64,000 nucleotides of DNA from Rothia sp035916755 (lineage in GTDB: Bacteria > Actinomycetota > Actinomycetes > Actinomycetales > Micrococcaceae): positions 186,001 to 250,000 of the forward strand of contig NZ_JAYWIX010000002.1 in assembly GCF_035916755.1 (NCBI RefSeq), given 5' to 3'. The position numbers and the translations under genes were made by a program. Positions 33,919 through 42,063 of this stretch are shown here, piece after piece (the first letter of the stretch is position 1; every line of letters begins with the position of its first letter). The notes under the pieces are model-generated. The model worked only from the letters and a program-made list of their open reading frames with translations, ran no database searches and was not told the origin of the DNA.

Positions 33919-34096
33919 GGTTGTAAATTGCCGCCGCTTCTCTGCCTCAATCTCTAAAATAATCCCCGGCAAAATATATGGGAAAGATAACTAGTAGAGA
34001 TTTTCTGTAGTTTCGGAGTCTCCACCTCACGCGCCTCTTATGGATAACCTTCTGAATTTTCCTATCAAAGCATTGGGCTTTGTGGAGAAAGAAAAT

Positions 34097-34276
34097 ATGT
34101 CAAAAAAACAATTGCTATATCTTCTGCGATCTTAATTATTGGAATATCCACGTCGTTATATTTAGCGAATGAAGAGGGGGGGGGGTGGTCTGGCCATTGC
34201 TGTGCGAGGTGTGGTGGGTGCTGTTTTTGTTTCTGTTTTGATAGCCTATGTTAGAAGCAAGGGTGAAAATAAATAG
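34097..34276 (+). pseudogene. Frameshifted small two-span membrane protein gene with A7 and G10 tracts
   Basis: Read from ATG 34097 the frame ends after 12 codons. One added A in the A7 tract (34102-34108) and one removed G in the G10 tract (34176-34185) would join a 58-codon frame starting MSKK and containing TIAISSAILIIGISTSLYLA, then LAIAVRGVVGAVFVSVLIAY and ending in RSKGENK at the TAG 34274-34276. It then has two TM segments and a charged tail, much like the intact protein encoded at 34417. The double break may be decay, phase variation by slippage, or a sequencing error in the homopolymers. The composition is far more AT-rich than its surroundings. Confidence 0.5.
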
Positions 34277-34416
34277 ATGAAAAAATTAAACCCTTAATAC
34301 TATGTAATCTTCCACCTATAAATGACTGCCTGTTTGAAGTGTGGAGACTGATTTTCTTGATTTGCTTATCATTCCTGTGCTCCAAAGTGAAAATTGAAGT
34401 AAGGACTTTTAAATCG

Positions 34417-34590
34417 ATGCATGGACGTTTCATCCTGTGGGGGTTATTATCTGGTGCAATATTACTTTCAATAATATCTATAATATATATTGGTGAAGAT
34501 ATGAGAATTTCATTTATTTCTGCTGGTATTTCCCTTTTTCTTTTTGTGATTTATTTAGGGGTTTTTGGAGTGTTAAAAAATAAACGGTAG
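34417..34590 (+). CDS. Small two-span membrane protein in AT-rich island
   Basis: A 57-residue protein from ATG 34417 (MHGRFILWGLLSG) with two TM segments and a basic end (VLKNKR). AAGGAC lies 11 bases upstream, a loose ribosome-binding site. The open frame continues back to GTG 34339, which would add 26 residues. Size, topology and words such as SGAILLSIIS resemble the broken gene just upstream, suggesting tandem paralogues. Family unknown. AT-rich codons mark it as foreign to the neighbourhood. Confidence 0.5.
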   Translation: MHGRFILWGLLSGAILLSIISIIYIGEDMRISFISAGISLFLFVIYLGVFGVLKNKR

Positions 34591-34724
34591 AACTTCATCT
34601 GTGTAAAAATAGAATATTTTAGGTCAATTCTATATAGGGCTATGTACTCGAATGGGTAAAATCGAGCATTGCGAAAAGCTGCCCGATAGCTGGCTCTCTC
34701 TGACTTAGATTGTTGGCACTCACA

Positions 34725-34797
34725 GAGGCTTATTCAAAAGGTCGGCGCAGCAGGCTCGCAGCGAGTGCGAGCCTGCAAGACCTTTTGAGTAAGCCTC
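34725..34797. repeat. 73-base nested palindrome
   Basis: GAGGCTTATTCAAAAGGTC pairs with GACCTTTTGAGTAAGCCTC (one mismatch), and inside it GCAGGCTCGCA (34750-34760) pairs with TGCGAGCCTGC (34766-34776). A further partial copy of one arm (CCTTTTGAATAAGCTC) stands at about 34934-34949, on the far side of an AT/GC-mixed stretch, so 34725-34949 may be one composite element. It contains no gene that I can support. Confidence 0.75.
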
Positions 34798-35006
34798 ACA
34801 AAGTGATTCATGCCCAGCTTCGCACACTCGGTCGATACCGTTGCCCTTGATTGCTTACGAGCTTGCATTCGTTACGTTCCATAGAGTCAGTCGGTTGGGG
34901 CTGCACCCCTGCTAGGCTCAGTGTTGCGTCAAACCTTTTGAATAAGCTCATTGTCTGGTCTGTGGGTTTATCCCCCGACGAAACAGCCTTAAAATTGCTA
35001 AAACCC

Positions 35007-35044
35007 AAAAGCCGCCTACCCTTGAGTTAGGGTAAGCGGCTTTT
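35007..35044. terminator. Terminator after pfkA, bidirectional
   Basis: AAAAGCCGCCTACCCT-loop-AGGGTAAGCGGCTTTT, close behind the pfkA stop on the minus strand. Confidence 0.88.
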
Positions 35045-35065
35045 CTACTCGATAGCTCTAAGGTT

Positions 35066-36097
35066 CTAGCGGCCGAAGAGAACCTTTGCTTCTTCGTAGC
35101 GGTGCAGGGGCACGGTCTTGAGGCCGTTGAGGGCTTCAGCAAAGTCAACACGCTTGATTTCGGTGCCCTGCAGGGCAACCATCTTGCCCCACTCCTTATC
35201 GTGAATCATGTCGACAACCTGGATGCCCAGGCGGGTGGAAAGCACGCGGTCAAAGCCGGTGGGGGCACCACCGCGCTGGATATGACCCAGGGTAGTGTTA
35301 CGGGTTTCAATGCCGGTGATGCGCTCAATCTCCTGGGCAACCCAGTCGCCGATACCGCCCAGGCGGGGGCGGCCGTCCTTCTCCTGACCCTTACCAGCCA
35401 TCACATCGTCGAAGCCCTCGGGAATGAAGCCCTCAGCAACAACAATCAGGGGGGAGCGGCCGCGGTCGTGAACTTCCTTGACCCAGCCAGAAACCTCTTC
35501 CATCGAGACCTTGACCTCGGGAATCAGAATAGCGTGAGCGCCACCGGACATACCGGAGTGCAGGGCAATCCAACCAACGTGACGGCCCATAACCTCAGCG
35601 ACCATGGCACGGTGGTGGGACTCGCCGGTGGTGCGCAGACGGTCCAGGGCGTCGGTTGCGATAGAAACTGCGGTATCGAAACCGAAGGTGTAATCGGTTG
35701 CCTGCAGATCGTTATCAATGGTCTTGGGAACGCCAACCACAGGCAGGCCCGCGTCAGCCAGGCGCTTAGCGCCCGCCAGGGTGCCCTCGCCACCGATAGC
35801 GACAATAGCGTCGATACCGTTGCGCTCCATCATGATCTCGATGTTCTCGGGGCCACCCTTGGGGCCATCGAAGGGGTTGGTGCGGGAGGTGCCCAGAATG
35901 GTGCCACCGGTACGAGCCAGACCGCGAACCTTAGTACGGGGCAGATCCATGAAGTCGCCTTCAACAACGCCGCGCCAACCGTCGCGGAAGCCAACGAACT
36001 CATCGCCGTAGGTCTTGACGCCATTGAGCACAGCGCCACGGATAACAGCGTTCAGGCCGGGGCAGTCGCCGCCGGAGGTGAGCAGACCGATCTTCAT
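35066..36097 (-). CDS. pfkA: 6-phosphofructokinase
   Basis: A 343-residue phosphofructokinase that phosphorylates fructose 6-phosphate in glycolysis. It starts KIGLLTSGGDCPGLNAVIRG. The GGEGTLAGAK loop has Gly after the acidic residue, which favours ATP over pyrophosphate as donor, and PKTIDNDL carries the catalytic aspartates. The effector-type end and length fit the actinobacterial group III enzymes. ATG follows AAGGAG. It is transcribed alone, with a terminator after it and a repeat-rich 480-base region before it. Confidence 0.95.
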   Translation of the reverse strand: MKIGLLTSGGDCPGLNAVIRGAVLNGVKTYGDEFVGFRDGWRGVVEGDFMDLPRTKVRGLARTGGTILGTSRTNPFDGPKGGPENIEIMMERNGIDAIVAIGGEGTLAGAKRLADAGLPVVGVPKTIDNDLQATDYTFGFDTAVSIATDALDRLRTTGESHHRAMVAEVMGRHVGWIALHSGMSGGAHAILIPEVKVSMEEVSGWVKEVHDRGRSPLIVVAEGFIPEGFDDVMAGKGQEKDGRPRLGGIGDWVAQEIERITGIETRNTTLGHIQRGGAPTGFDRVLSTRLGIQVVDMIHDKEWGKMVALQGTEIKRVDFAEALNGLKTVPLHRYEEAKVLFGR

Positions 36098-36334
36098 GGA
36101 GAAACTCCTTGTGTTATTCCTGGTGGGGAATGATGGTGGTGACCCTGTTGGGTTTTTGCCCGTTTAGGCAGCCCAAAGTGTGGGTCTTTGTTGGTTTCTA
36201 TTGTAGTAAAGAGGGGTTGCCTTGGGTAGCTGTGGGGTAGGTTGCGCTGTATGTTTTCAACCTCGCTATTAGAGTCAGTGATGACTTTATGTCGGGTGAG
36301 GTAGTAGGTTCGGGCGCTCAGAGTAGTACAGATA

Positions 36335-36440
36335 GCGCGGAATATGAACCTTCGCAAGCGACCCTCTCGCAGCTTCGCTTCGCTCAGATGCGATTCACGC
36401 CAGCCGCCGAGCCAGCTTGCTTGCGGTTCATATGCCGCGC
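36335..36440. repeat. ~106-base imperfect palindrome upstream of pfkA
   Basis: GCGCGGAATATGAACC pairs with GGTTCATATGCCGCGC, and the arms continue with CAAGC/GCTTG steps. The interior has TCGCAGCTTCGCTTCG and no coding sign. Words inside (GATTCACGCCAGCC) resemble the core of the neighbouring repeat (ATTCATGCCAGCC). The rest of 36098-36334 holds the pfkA leader and nothing else that I can name. Confidence 0.65.
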
Positions 36441-36460
36441 TTACTTGGTGCCTCCATGGG

Positions 36461-36568
36461 GTGCGTAGGACGCCCCTGGCGCCGACTGGCTGGGGCTGGC
36501 ATGAATTGCTTGTGAGCGCCAGCGAACCAGCAAGAAGGTTAGTCGGCAAAGGGGCGTCCTACGTACCT
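36461..36568. repeat. Dispersed ~100-bp palindromic repeat, copy 2
   Basis: Outer arms GTGCGTAGGACGCCCC and GGGGCGTCCTACGTAC pair with one mismatch. The core 36485-36547 is the reverse complement of 31993-32055 with 57 of 63 bases equal. It lies 12 bases behind the aminotransferase stop (minus strand), where it could act as a transcript end. Confidence 0.85.
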
Positions 36569-36580
36569 GAATCAGGTAAA

Positions 36581-37783
36581 TTACTGCGCGGTTACCAGCA
36601 GCTTCTGCATGCGGGCCAGGCCTTCGGCGAGGTCTTCATCGCCCAGAGCGTAAGACAGGCGCAGGTAGCCGGAGGGGCCAAAAGCCTCACCGGGAACAAC
36701 CGCTACTTCAGCCTCTTCCAGGATGATCTCGGCAAGCTCAGCGGAGGTCTGCGGGGTCTTACCCGCGATGGTCTTGCCCAGCAGGCCGGTGACGTCGGCG
36801 TAGGCGTAGAAGGCGCCCTTGGGGGTGGGGCAGTGGACGCCCTCGATCGCGTTCAGCCCCTCAACGATGGTCTTGCGGCGGCGGTCGAAGGCCTTATGCA
36901 TCTCGTTGACGGCGTCGAGGGAGCCCGAGACAGCTTCAAGTGCTGCCAGCTGGGCGATGTTGTTGACGTTAGAAGTCATGTGCGACTGCAGGTTGGTTGC
37001 CGCCTTGGTGATGTCGGCGGGGGCAATCATCCAGCCCACGCGCCAGCCGGTCATAGCGTAGGTCTTGGCAACACCGTTGAGAATGACGGTGTTCTCAGTC
37101 AGGGCGGGCACGGCCTTGACGATGGAGGTGAAGGGCACACCATCGTAGGTGAGGTGCTCGTAGATTTCATCGGTGAGCACGATGATGCCCTTCTCCAATG
37201 CCCACTCGCCAATAGCCTTGGTCTCTTCGGGGGTGTAGACCGCACCGGTGGGGTTAGAGGGGGATACGAAGATCAGGGCCTTGGTGGCGGGGGTGTAGGC
37301 TGCCTCCAGCATGTCGGGGGTGACCTTGTATTCCTTGTCGGCTCCCGCGAAGACCTCGATGGGGTTGCCACCAGCCAGGCGGATGGCCTCGGGGTAGGTG
37401 GTCCAGTAGGGAGCGGGCAGCAGCACGTCGTCGCCCTCGTCAATAACGGTGGCAAAGGCCTGGTAGACAGCCTGCTTGCCGCCGTTGGTCACGATAACCT
37501 GGGAGGCATCAATATCGATGCCGGAGTCACGCTTGGTCTTCTCAACGATTGCCTGCTTGAGGGCGGGCAGGCCTGCGGCCTGGGTGTAGCGGAAGTTGGC
37601 GGGGTCCTCAAGAGCCTTACGAGCGGCGTCCACAATGTAGTCGGGGGTGGGGAAGTCGGGCTCGCCCGCACCAAAGCCGATCACCGGGCGTCCTTGCGCC
37701 TTGAGGGCCTTAGCTTTAGCGTCAACGACGAGGGTGGCCGAGGGGGCGATAGCGCCAATGCGGCGTGATACGCGGGCAGTCAT
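36581..37783 (-). CDS. aspC: Pyridoxal-phosphate aminotransferase (aspartate aminotransferase type)
   Basis: A 400-residue class I aminotransferase of the Ib (Bacillus/Thermus) type: RIGAIAPSATLVVDAKAKALKAQG start, FGAGEPDFPTPDYI, the SPSNPTGAVY loop, catalytic Lys in VAKTYAMTGWRVGW and the substrate arginine in GYLRLSYALGDEDL. It should interconvert aspartate and glutamate with their keto acids; class Ib enzymes may also take prephenate. The upstream frame extension lacks start signals, so ATG 37783 is chosen. The aspartate aminotransferase-tRNA-Trp-secE order is common in relatives. Confidence 0.9.
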   Translation of the reverse strand: MTARVSRRIGAIAPSATLVVDAKAKALKAQGRPVIGFGAGEPDFPTPDYIVDAARKALEDPANFRYTQAAGLPALKQAIVEKTKRDSGIDIDASQVIVTNGGKQAVYQAFATVIDEGDDVLLPAPYWTTYPEAIRLAGGNPIEVFAGADKEYKVTPDMLEAAYTPATKALIFVSPSNPTGAVYTPEETKAIGEWALEKGIIVLTDEIYEHLTYDGVPFTSIVKAVPALTENTVILNGVAKTYAMTGWRVGWMIAPADITKAATNLQSHMTSNVNNIAQLAALEAVSGSLDAVNEMHKAFDRRRKTIVEGLNAIEGVHCPTPKGAFYAYADVTGLLGKTIAGKTPQTSAELAEIILEEAEVAVVPGEAFGPSGYLRLSYALGDEDLAEGLARMQKLLVTAQ

Positions 37784-37923
37784 GGGGAGGTTCTCGCTTC
37801 CGTCCTGCGGGCAGGACCGTTGGGTTATGGCAAAAGGGGTGCGGACGCCAGCGCGGCAGCTGGCACCCACCCCTTAAATCATAGGGTGGGCGGGAGCCTG
37901 AAGAGGGGCTGGCACGCACCAAA

Positions 37924-37952
37924 TTGCCAAAGCAAAAAATATGTTCTACAGT
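37924..37952 (+). promoter_or_regulatory. Promoter of tRNA-Trp-secE-nusG
   Basis: TTGCCA, a 17-base spacer, TACAGT; it lies 80 bases before the tRNA, in an AT-rich patch. Confidence 0.6.
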
Positions 37953-38032
37953 AGATAACGTTGTTCGCAACCGAACAGCTTTAGGTTTGTGCCCGTAAGG
38001 GTTTTGAACCTCCTTGAAGGGGTAACCTTCAA

Positions 38033-38105
38033 AGGGCGGTGGCTCAATTGGTAGAGCAGCGGTCTCCAAAACCGCAGGTTGCAGGTTCGAGTCCTGTCCG
38101 CCCTG
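38033..38105 (+). tRNA. tRNA-Trp (CCA)
   Basis: Acceptor AGGGCGG pairs with CCGCCCT, and the anticodon CCA lies in GGTCTCCAAAACC. Discriminator G, CCA end not encoded. It precedes secE, as in most Actinobacteria. Confidence 0.97.
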
Positions 38106-38180
38106 CTTCAAGCCTCACAGGTTTATTTGTCAATCGAACAGTTCATGTTCATGATGAGTCTAGAAAGGGGCGGGCCTACC

Positions 38181-38444
38181 ATGGCTAAATCAATCGCCGC
38201 CAGGACCGCCGATTCTGAAGAACCAGGCGCAGAGAAGAAGCTGGGCTTCTTCGGCCGTATTTTCCAGTTCCTGCGCGAAGTCATCGCAGAACTCAAGAAA
38301 GTCACCACCCCCACCGGTAAAGAGCTGGTGCAGTACGTGATTATTGTTCTTTTCTTCGTTGCTTTTATGATGCTCTTAATCTCGGGCCTAGATTACGTTT
38401 TCGGTCAGGGAGCCTTCTGGATTTTTGGCAACGGTATCAACTAG
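38181..38444 (+). CDS. secE: Preprotein translocase subunit SecE
   Basis: An 87-residue single-span SecE, the small subunit that clamps SecY in the SecYEG export channel. The cytosolic amphipathic part FLREVIAELKKVTTPTGKEL precedes the TM segment (about 53-73). ATG at 38181 follows AAAGGGGCGGG; upstream ATGs in the same frame overlap no useful signal. It stands between tRNA-Trp and nusG, the conserved order. Confidence 0.95.
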   Translation: MAKSIAARTADSEEPGAEKKLGFFGRIFQFLREVIAELKKVTTPTGKELVQYVIIVLFFVAFMMLLISGLDYVFGQGAFWIFGNGIN

Positions 38445-38546
38445 AAGCATGAAGCTAGGCCGACGGCGGCCTAACCCGTAGAATCTTTTGTGAATGTAAG
38501 GGCGCGTGTGCCCTCAAGTAAACCCCAATGACGAAAGCAGGAAAGC

Positions 38547-39293
38547 GTGTCCGAGCAGGAAGTTGCACCTGAAACCGAAGAGGTCGTAGGACCTGCAGAG
38601 CAGGCAACCGACGAGGGCCACGAGGCTGTTGAAGTAGCAGCCGCTGAGGTCGTCGAAGAAGTCACCGAAGCTGAAGAAGCTGGCGAGCCCGCCGTTGACC
38701 CGCTCGAAGAGTTCAAGGCTAAGCTGCGCCGCCAGGAAGGTGAATGGTTCGTCATTCACACCTATGCCGGCTACGAGAACAAGGTTAAGGCCAACCTCGA
38801 ATCCCGTGCCCAGACCATGAACGCCGAAGATGACATCTTCGAGGTTCAGGTCCCCATGGAAGAGGTCATGGAAGTCAAGAACACCACCAAGAAGCTGGTT
38901 CGCCGCGTGCGCGTACCCGGCTACGCTCTGGTGCGTATGAACCTGACCGATGAGAGCTGGGGCGTTGTGCGCCACACCCCCGGCGTGACCGGCTTCGTTG
39001 GGCAGGACGCCTACAACCCGGTTCCTCTGCGCCTCGATGAGGTTGTCGACATGCTGGCTCCCGTCTTTGAAGCCGAGCAGGCAGAAGCAGGCGCCGCCCC
39101 CAAGGCTGCCCCCGCTGTTGAAACCGGCTTTGAAATCGGCGAAGCTGTCACCGTTAAGGAAGGCCCCTTCGAGGGCATGCCCGCAACCATCTCAGAGATC
39201 AACGCCGCAGCCTCATCCATGGTTGTGCTGATTTCCGTCTTCGAACGCGAGACCCCCGTGACCCTGAACTTCTCACAGGTCACCAAGATGTAA
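38547..39293 (+). CDS. nusG: Transcription elongation/antitermination factor NusG
   Basis: A 248-residue NusG that binds RNA polymerase and couples it to ribosome or Rho. An acidic extension of about 60 residues (EVAPETEEVVGPAEQ) precedes the NGN domain (EWFVIHTYAGYENKVKANLE...VPGYALVRMNLTDESW), followed by a KOW domain at the end (VKEGPFEGMPATISEIN). Acidic N-termini are usual in Actinobacteria. GTG start with AGGAAAG upstream. A terminator separates it from rplK. Confidence 0.97.
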   Translation: MSEQEVAPETEEVVGPAEQATDEGHEAVEVAAAEVVEEVTEAEEAGEPAVDPLEEFKAKLRRQEGEWFVIHTYAGYENKVKANLESRAQTMNAEDDIFEVQVPMEEVMEVKNTTKKLVRRVRVPGYALVRMNLTDESWGVVRHTPGVTGFVGQDAYNPVPLRLDEVVDMLAPVFEAEQAEAGAAPKAAPAVETGFEIGEAVTVKEGPFEGMPATISEINAAASSMVVLISVFERETPVTLNFSQVTKM

Positions 39294-39311
39294 AACCAGC
39301 GTGCCTGGTCG

Positions 39312-39350
39312 AGGGCCGCCCCGCTTGATGTGGGGCGGCCCTTTTGTTTT
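39312..39350 (+). terminator. Terminator after nusG
   Basis: GGGCCGCCCC-loop-GGGGCGGCCC followed by TTTTGTTTT. Confidence 0.9.
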
Positions 39351-39381
39351 GTTCAACAGTGGGGAGGGCTACTAGAGTTTT

Positions 39382-39437
39382 CCGCATTTATTCTGATTTA
39401 CCCGCAACTAGTTGCGGGTAAATCAGAATAAATGCGG
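39382..39437. repeat. Perfect 56-bp palindrome between nusG and rplK
   Basis: Left arm CCGCATTTATTCTGATTTAC plus CCGCAACT is followed at once by its exact complement: 28-base arms with no mismatch and no loop. No T-run follows and a terminator already stands upstream, so termination is not its obvious task. It could extrude as a cruciform or bind a dimeric protein. Confidence 0.95.
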
Positions 39438-39445
39438 GGTCTAGG

Positions 39446-39529
39446 GGGTGTTTGCTCACGAGGGTCTAGTGCGAGGACGCGCGTGAACGTGACCCAACCC
39501 CGTGCCCGCCAACCTGTGAGCAAGCACCC
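39446..39529. repeat. 84-base interrupted palindrome in the rplK upstream region
   Basis: GGGTGTTTGCTCAC pairs with GTGAGCAAGCACCC (one G-T), with 56 bases between. It comes just after the perfect palindrome. A TAAAAT -10-like element at 39576-39581 follows, about 130 bases before rplK. Confidence 0.6.
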
Positions 39530-39708
39530 AGGGGCAGGCGTCCGCCCCGCAATAGCTTTAAAGCCCAGACCGTACTAAAATAGAAAACTGTATGTGCGCA
39601 CCCACGCCGGTGTGCCCCTACAGGGTGCCGCCGCCGCCATGGCCGCACCACCGCCCGGTGCATACTCCTGTGCGCCGGTCCACCAGCTAAGAAAAGGACC
39701 AAACACAA

Positions 39709-40140
39709 ATGGCTCCCAAGAAGAAGGTCGCAGGCCTCATCAAGCTGCAGATCCAGGCAGGCGCCGCTAACCCCGCGCCCCCCGTTGGCCCCGCACTCGG
39801 TGCACACGGCGTCAACATCATGGAATTCTGCAAGGCTTACAACGCAGCCACCGAATCCCAGCGCGGCAACATTATCCCCGTAGAAATCACCGTCTACGAG
39901 GACCGCTCCTTCACCTTCATCACCAAGACCCCTCCCGCAGCACAGCTCATCAAGAAGGCAGCTGGCGTTGCTAAGGGCTCCGGCGTTCCCCACACCCAGA
40001 AGGTCGGCTCACTGACCATGGATCAGGTCAAGGAAATCGCCCAGACCAAGATGGAAGACCTGAACGCTAACGACATCGACGCCGCAGCGAAGATCATCGC
40101 CGGTACCGCCCGCTCCATGGGCATCACCGTCGAAGGCTAA
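39709..40140 (+). CDS. rplK: Ribosomal protein L11
   Basis: A 143-residue L11, which binds the GTPase centre of 23S rRNA and is needed for RelA activation. [22 protein letters not shown] and the C-terminal rRNA-binding [27 protein letters not shown] parts are both typical. It leads the L11-L1 operon; the distance to rplA is 140 bases. Confidence 0.98.
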
Positions 40141-40280
40141 AACCCTTCCACCCCGCCCACCGCGGGGAACCGAGGTTCGCGCCTCACCCAAAGACAATTG
40201 TTAGAGTCTCCCACCCGGGAGGCATGTGGCAGAGCCGAGCGCGGCTCACCAAAGACCACACCTGCAAAGGAGAAAAGCAG

Positions 40281-40973
40281 ATGGCAAAGCGCAGCAAGGC
40301 GTACCAGGCAGCTGTAGCCAAGATTGAAGCGGACAAGCTCTACGCACCCGCCGAGGCTATTGCAGTAGCAAAGGACATCGCGGCAGACAAGCCCAACTCA
40401 ACCGTTGAGGTCGCACTGCGACTCGGCGTTGACCCCCGTAAGGCAGACCAGATGGTACGCGGTACCGTCAACCTGCCCCACGGCACCGGTAAGACCGCCC
40501 GCGTTGTAGTTATCGCAGCCGGTGAAAAGGCTGAAGCAGCAGAAGCAGCTGGCGCTGACTTCGTTGGCTCAGACGACCTGATCGCAAAGATCGCTGGCGG
40601 CTGGACCGACTTCGACGCAGCGGTTGCAACCCCCGACATGATGGGCAAGGTTGGCCGTCTGGGTAAGGTTCTGGGTCCCCGTAACCTCATGCCCAACCCC
40701 AAGACCGGCACCGTCACCATGGACGTTGCTAAGGCAGTTGCAGACATCAAGGGCGGTAAGATCGACTTCCGCGTTGACCGCAACTCAAACCTGCACTTCA
40801 TCATCGGTAAGGCTTCCTTCACCGCTGAGCAGCTGACCGAGAACTTCGAAGCAGCTCTCGAAGAGGTTAACCGCCTCAAGCCCTCATCAGCTAAGGGCCG
40901 CTACATCTCAAAGGCAACCATCGCCACCACCTTCGGCCCCGGCGTCCCCGTTGACCCCTCAACCGTAGCCTAA
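40281..40973 (+). CDS. rplA: Ribosomal protein L1
   Basis: A 230-residue L1 of the ribosome L1 stalk, which also often represses its own operon. Conserved: LPHGTGK, GPRNLMPNPKTGTV and GKIDFRVDRNSNLHFIIGKASF. ATG 40281 follows AAAGGAGAA; a frame extension upstream reads through the 5' leader and is not real. A strong terminator ends the operon, so rplJL are transcribed separately, with about 2.5 kb of other genes between. Confidence 0.98.
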   Translation: MAKRSKAYQAAVAKIEADKLYAPAEAIAVAKDIAADKPNSTVEVALRLGVDPRKADQMVRGTVNLPHGTGKTARVVVIAAGEKAEAAEAAGADFVGSDDLIAKIAGGWTDFDAAVATPDMMGKVGRLGKVLGPRNLMPNPKTGTVTMDVAKAVADIKGGKIDFRVDRNSNLHFIIGKASFTAEQLTENFEAALEEVNRLKPSSAKGRYISKATIATTFGPGVPVDPSTVA

Positions 40974-40998
40974 GTTTCTTAGACCCTCACGGTTATTT

Positions 40999-41043
40999 AA
41001 GGCAGGCTCCCCGCGCATAGGTGCGGGGAGCCTGCCTTTTTTG
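40999..41043 (+). terminator. Terminator after rplA
   Basis: AAGGCAGGCTCCCCGC pairs with GCGGGGAGCCTGCCTT and T6 follows. Confidence 0.92.
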
Positions 41044-41108
41044 TTGCGTTGGGGAGGCGGGGCGCGGACGCCCGGGTCTAGCTTTCGCCGGCACAGCCAG
41101 CTATTCTT

Positions 41109-42053
41109 ATGGTCAAGAGCACACCCCTTTCAATGATGTCTGGAGGCCCAACTCTCGTGTACCGCGTTGCCTACTTCCCTTACCCGCGTCCGTCCGACCT
41201 GCCCGCCTACCGCGACCAAAAGTCGCTCTACCCCGGCCTGCTGGCCCTGCAAGAACCGGTGAGCCAAACCGTCTTTCTCTACCGCCTAGAAAACCAGTGC
41301 GAGGGGGACTTCCCCACCGACTACACCATCTACAACTACGCCGGTGGCCCCTTCGAGAGCGAAATGCGCATCAATGTATTCGCCCTGTACTCTGCAGACG
41401 AACGCGGCGACGGCGAACCCATGTATCGGTTTGAAGCGCACTCCCGCTTCGAAGACCGCGCTGGCAAACTCATTTCGCAGGGGCTTCTGACCCGCACCGG
41501 AGAAATCCGCTGGGACGAACAAGACCCCGGCCACTGGCTACACCCGCATGTGAAAACCCTGATTAAGTACCTGGCGCAGGCCCCGGCCAAAGCCCCTGAG
41601 ACCATCGAAGAAGGGCAGGTTATTACCTGGGATCTTCCACAGCTTCTGAGCGAGGAGCTGACCATCAACGAACATAACTTTGAGCGCCACCTGCCCCACT
41701 GGTTTACGCTCCAAGACACTAACGAATACGGTTGGTTTGCCTACGCCCCCGCTACAGGCGAGACGTATCCGCCTGAAAAACCTCCCTACTCACTGGTGCA
41801 TATCATGCGGCCTCGCCAGGTTGTTGACCGCTATGAGGAAGACGGTACGCCCCACATACTCGGCTACGTCGCCCACGTTGAGGGTGGGGTACACGGCGTC
41901 CTGAAATGGGGAAAGAACCTTGAGCCAACTCTGTGGCCCCGGTCAGATGAAGTAGGTTTAGCACCGGGACTCACTGGCACAACACTCCCGGCCTCCTGCC
42001 GTGTTCTCATAGAGGCAGGCCAATTGCGCTACCCCGACTCCCGAATTGATTGA
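41109..42053 (+). CDS. Hypothetical protein, 314 residues
   Basis: I do not recognise it. The protein is soluble and rich in Tyr, Pro and acidic residues, with no signal peptide, TM segment or known catalytic motif by eye. The stretch NYAGGPFESEMRINVFALY and the Trp-rich GEIRWDEQDPGHWLHPHVKTL might be family markers. Start choice is uncertain: ATG 41109, ATG 41133/41136, or GTG 41157, which has GGAGG 10 bases upstream and would drop 16 residues. It is placed between the L11-L1 operon and an orphan ABC ATPase and is followed by a large palindrome. Confidence 0.7.
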   Translation: MVKSTPLSMMSGGPTLVYRVAYFPYPRPSDLPAYRDQKSLYPGLLALQEPVSQTVFLYRLENQCEGDFPTDYTIYNYAGGPFESEMRINVFALYSADERGDGEPMYRFEAHSRFEDRAGKLISQGLLTRTGEIRWDEQDPGHWLHPHVKTLIKYLAQAPAKAPETIEEGQVITWDLPQLLSEELTINEHNFERHLPHWFTLQDTNEYGWFAYAPATGETYPPEKPPYSLVHIMRPRQVVDRYEEDGTPHILGYVAHVEGGVHGVLKWGKNLEPTLWPRSDEVGLAPGLTGTTLPASCRVLIEAGQLRYPDSRID

Positions 42054-42063
42054 CCTGCCCTAA

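Noticed and set aside
33919..35065. Insertion sequence
   Set aside because: No transposase fragment is visible; only palindromes and small membrane proteins in AT-rich DNA.
35102..36133. 343-residue plus-strand frame
   Set aside because: Exact shadow of pfkA; the minus-strand enzyme has all its motifs.
36344..37768. 474-residue plus-strand frame
   Set aside because: Antisense to the aminotransferase and running through two palindromic repeats; Gly/Val-rich composition typical of shadow frames in high-GC DNA.
40224..40280. Extended start for L1
   Set aside because: Reads through the leader; ATG 40281 has AAAGGAG and the known L1 start.
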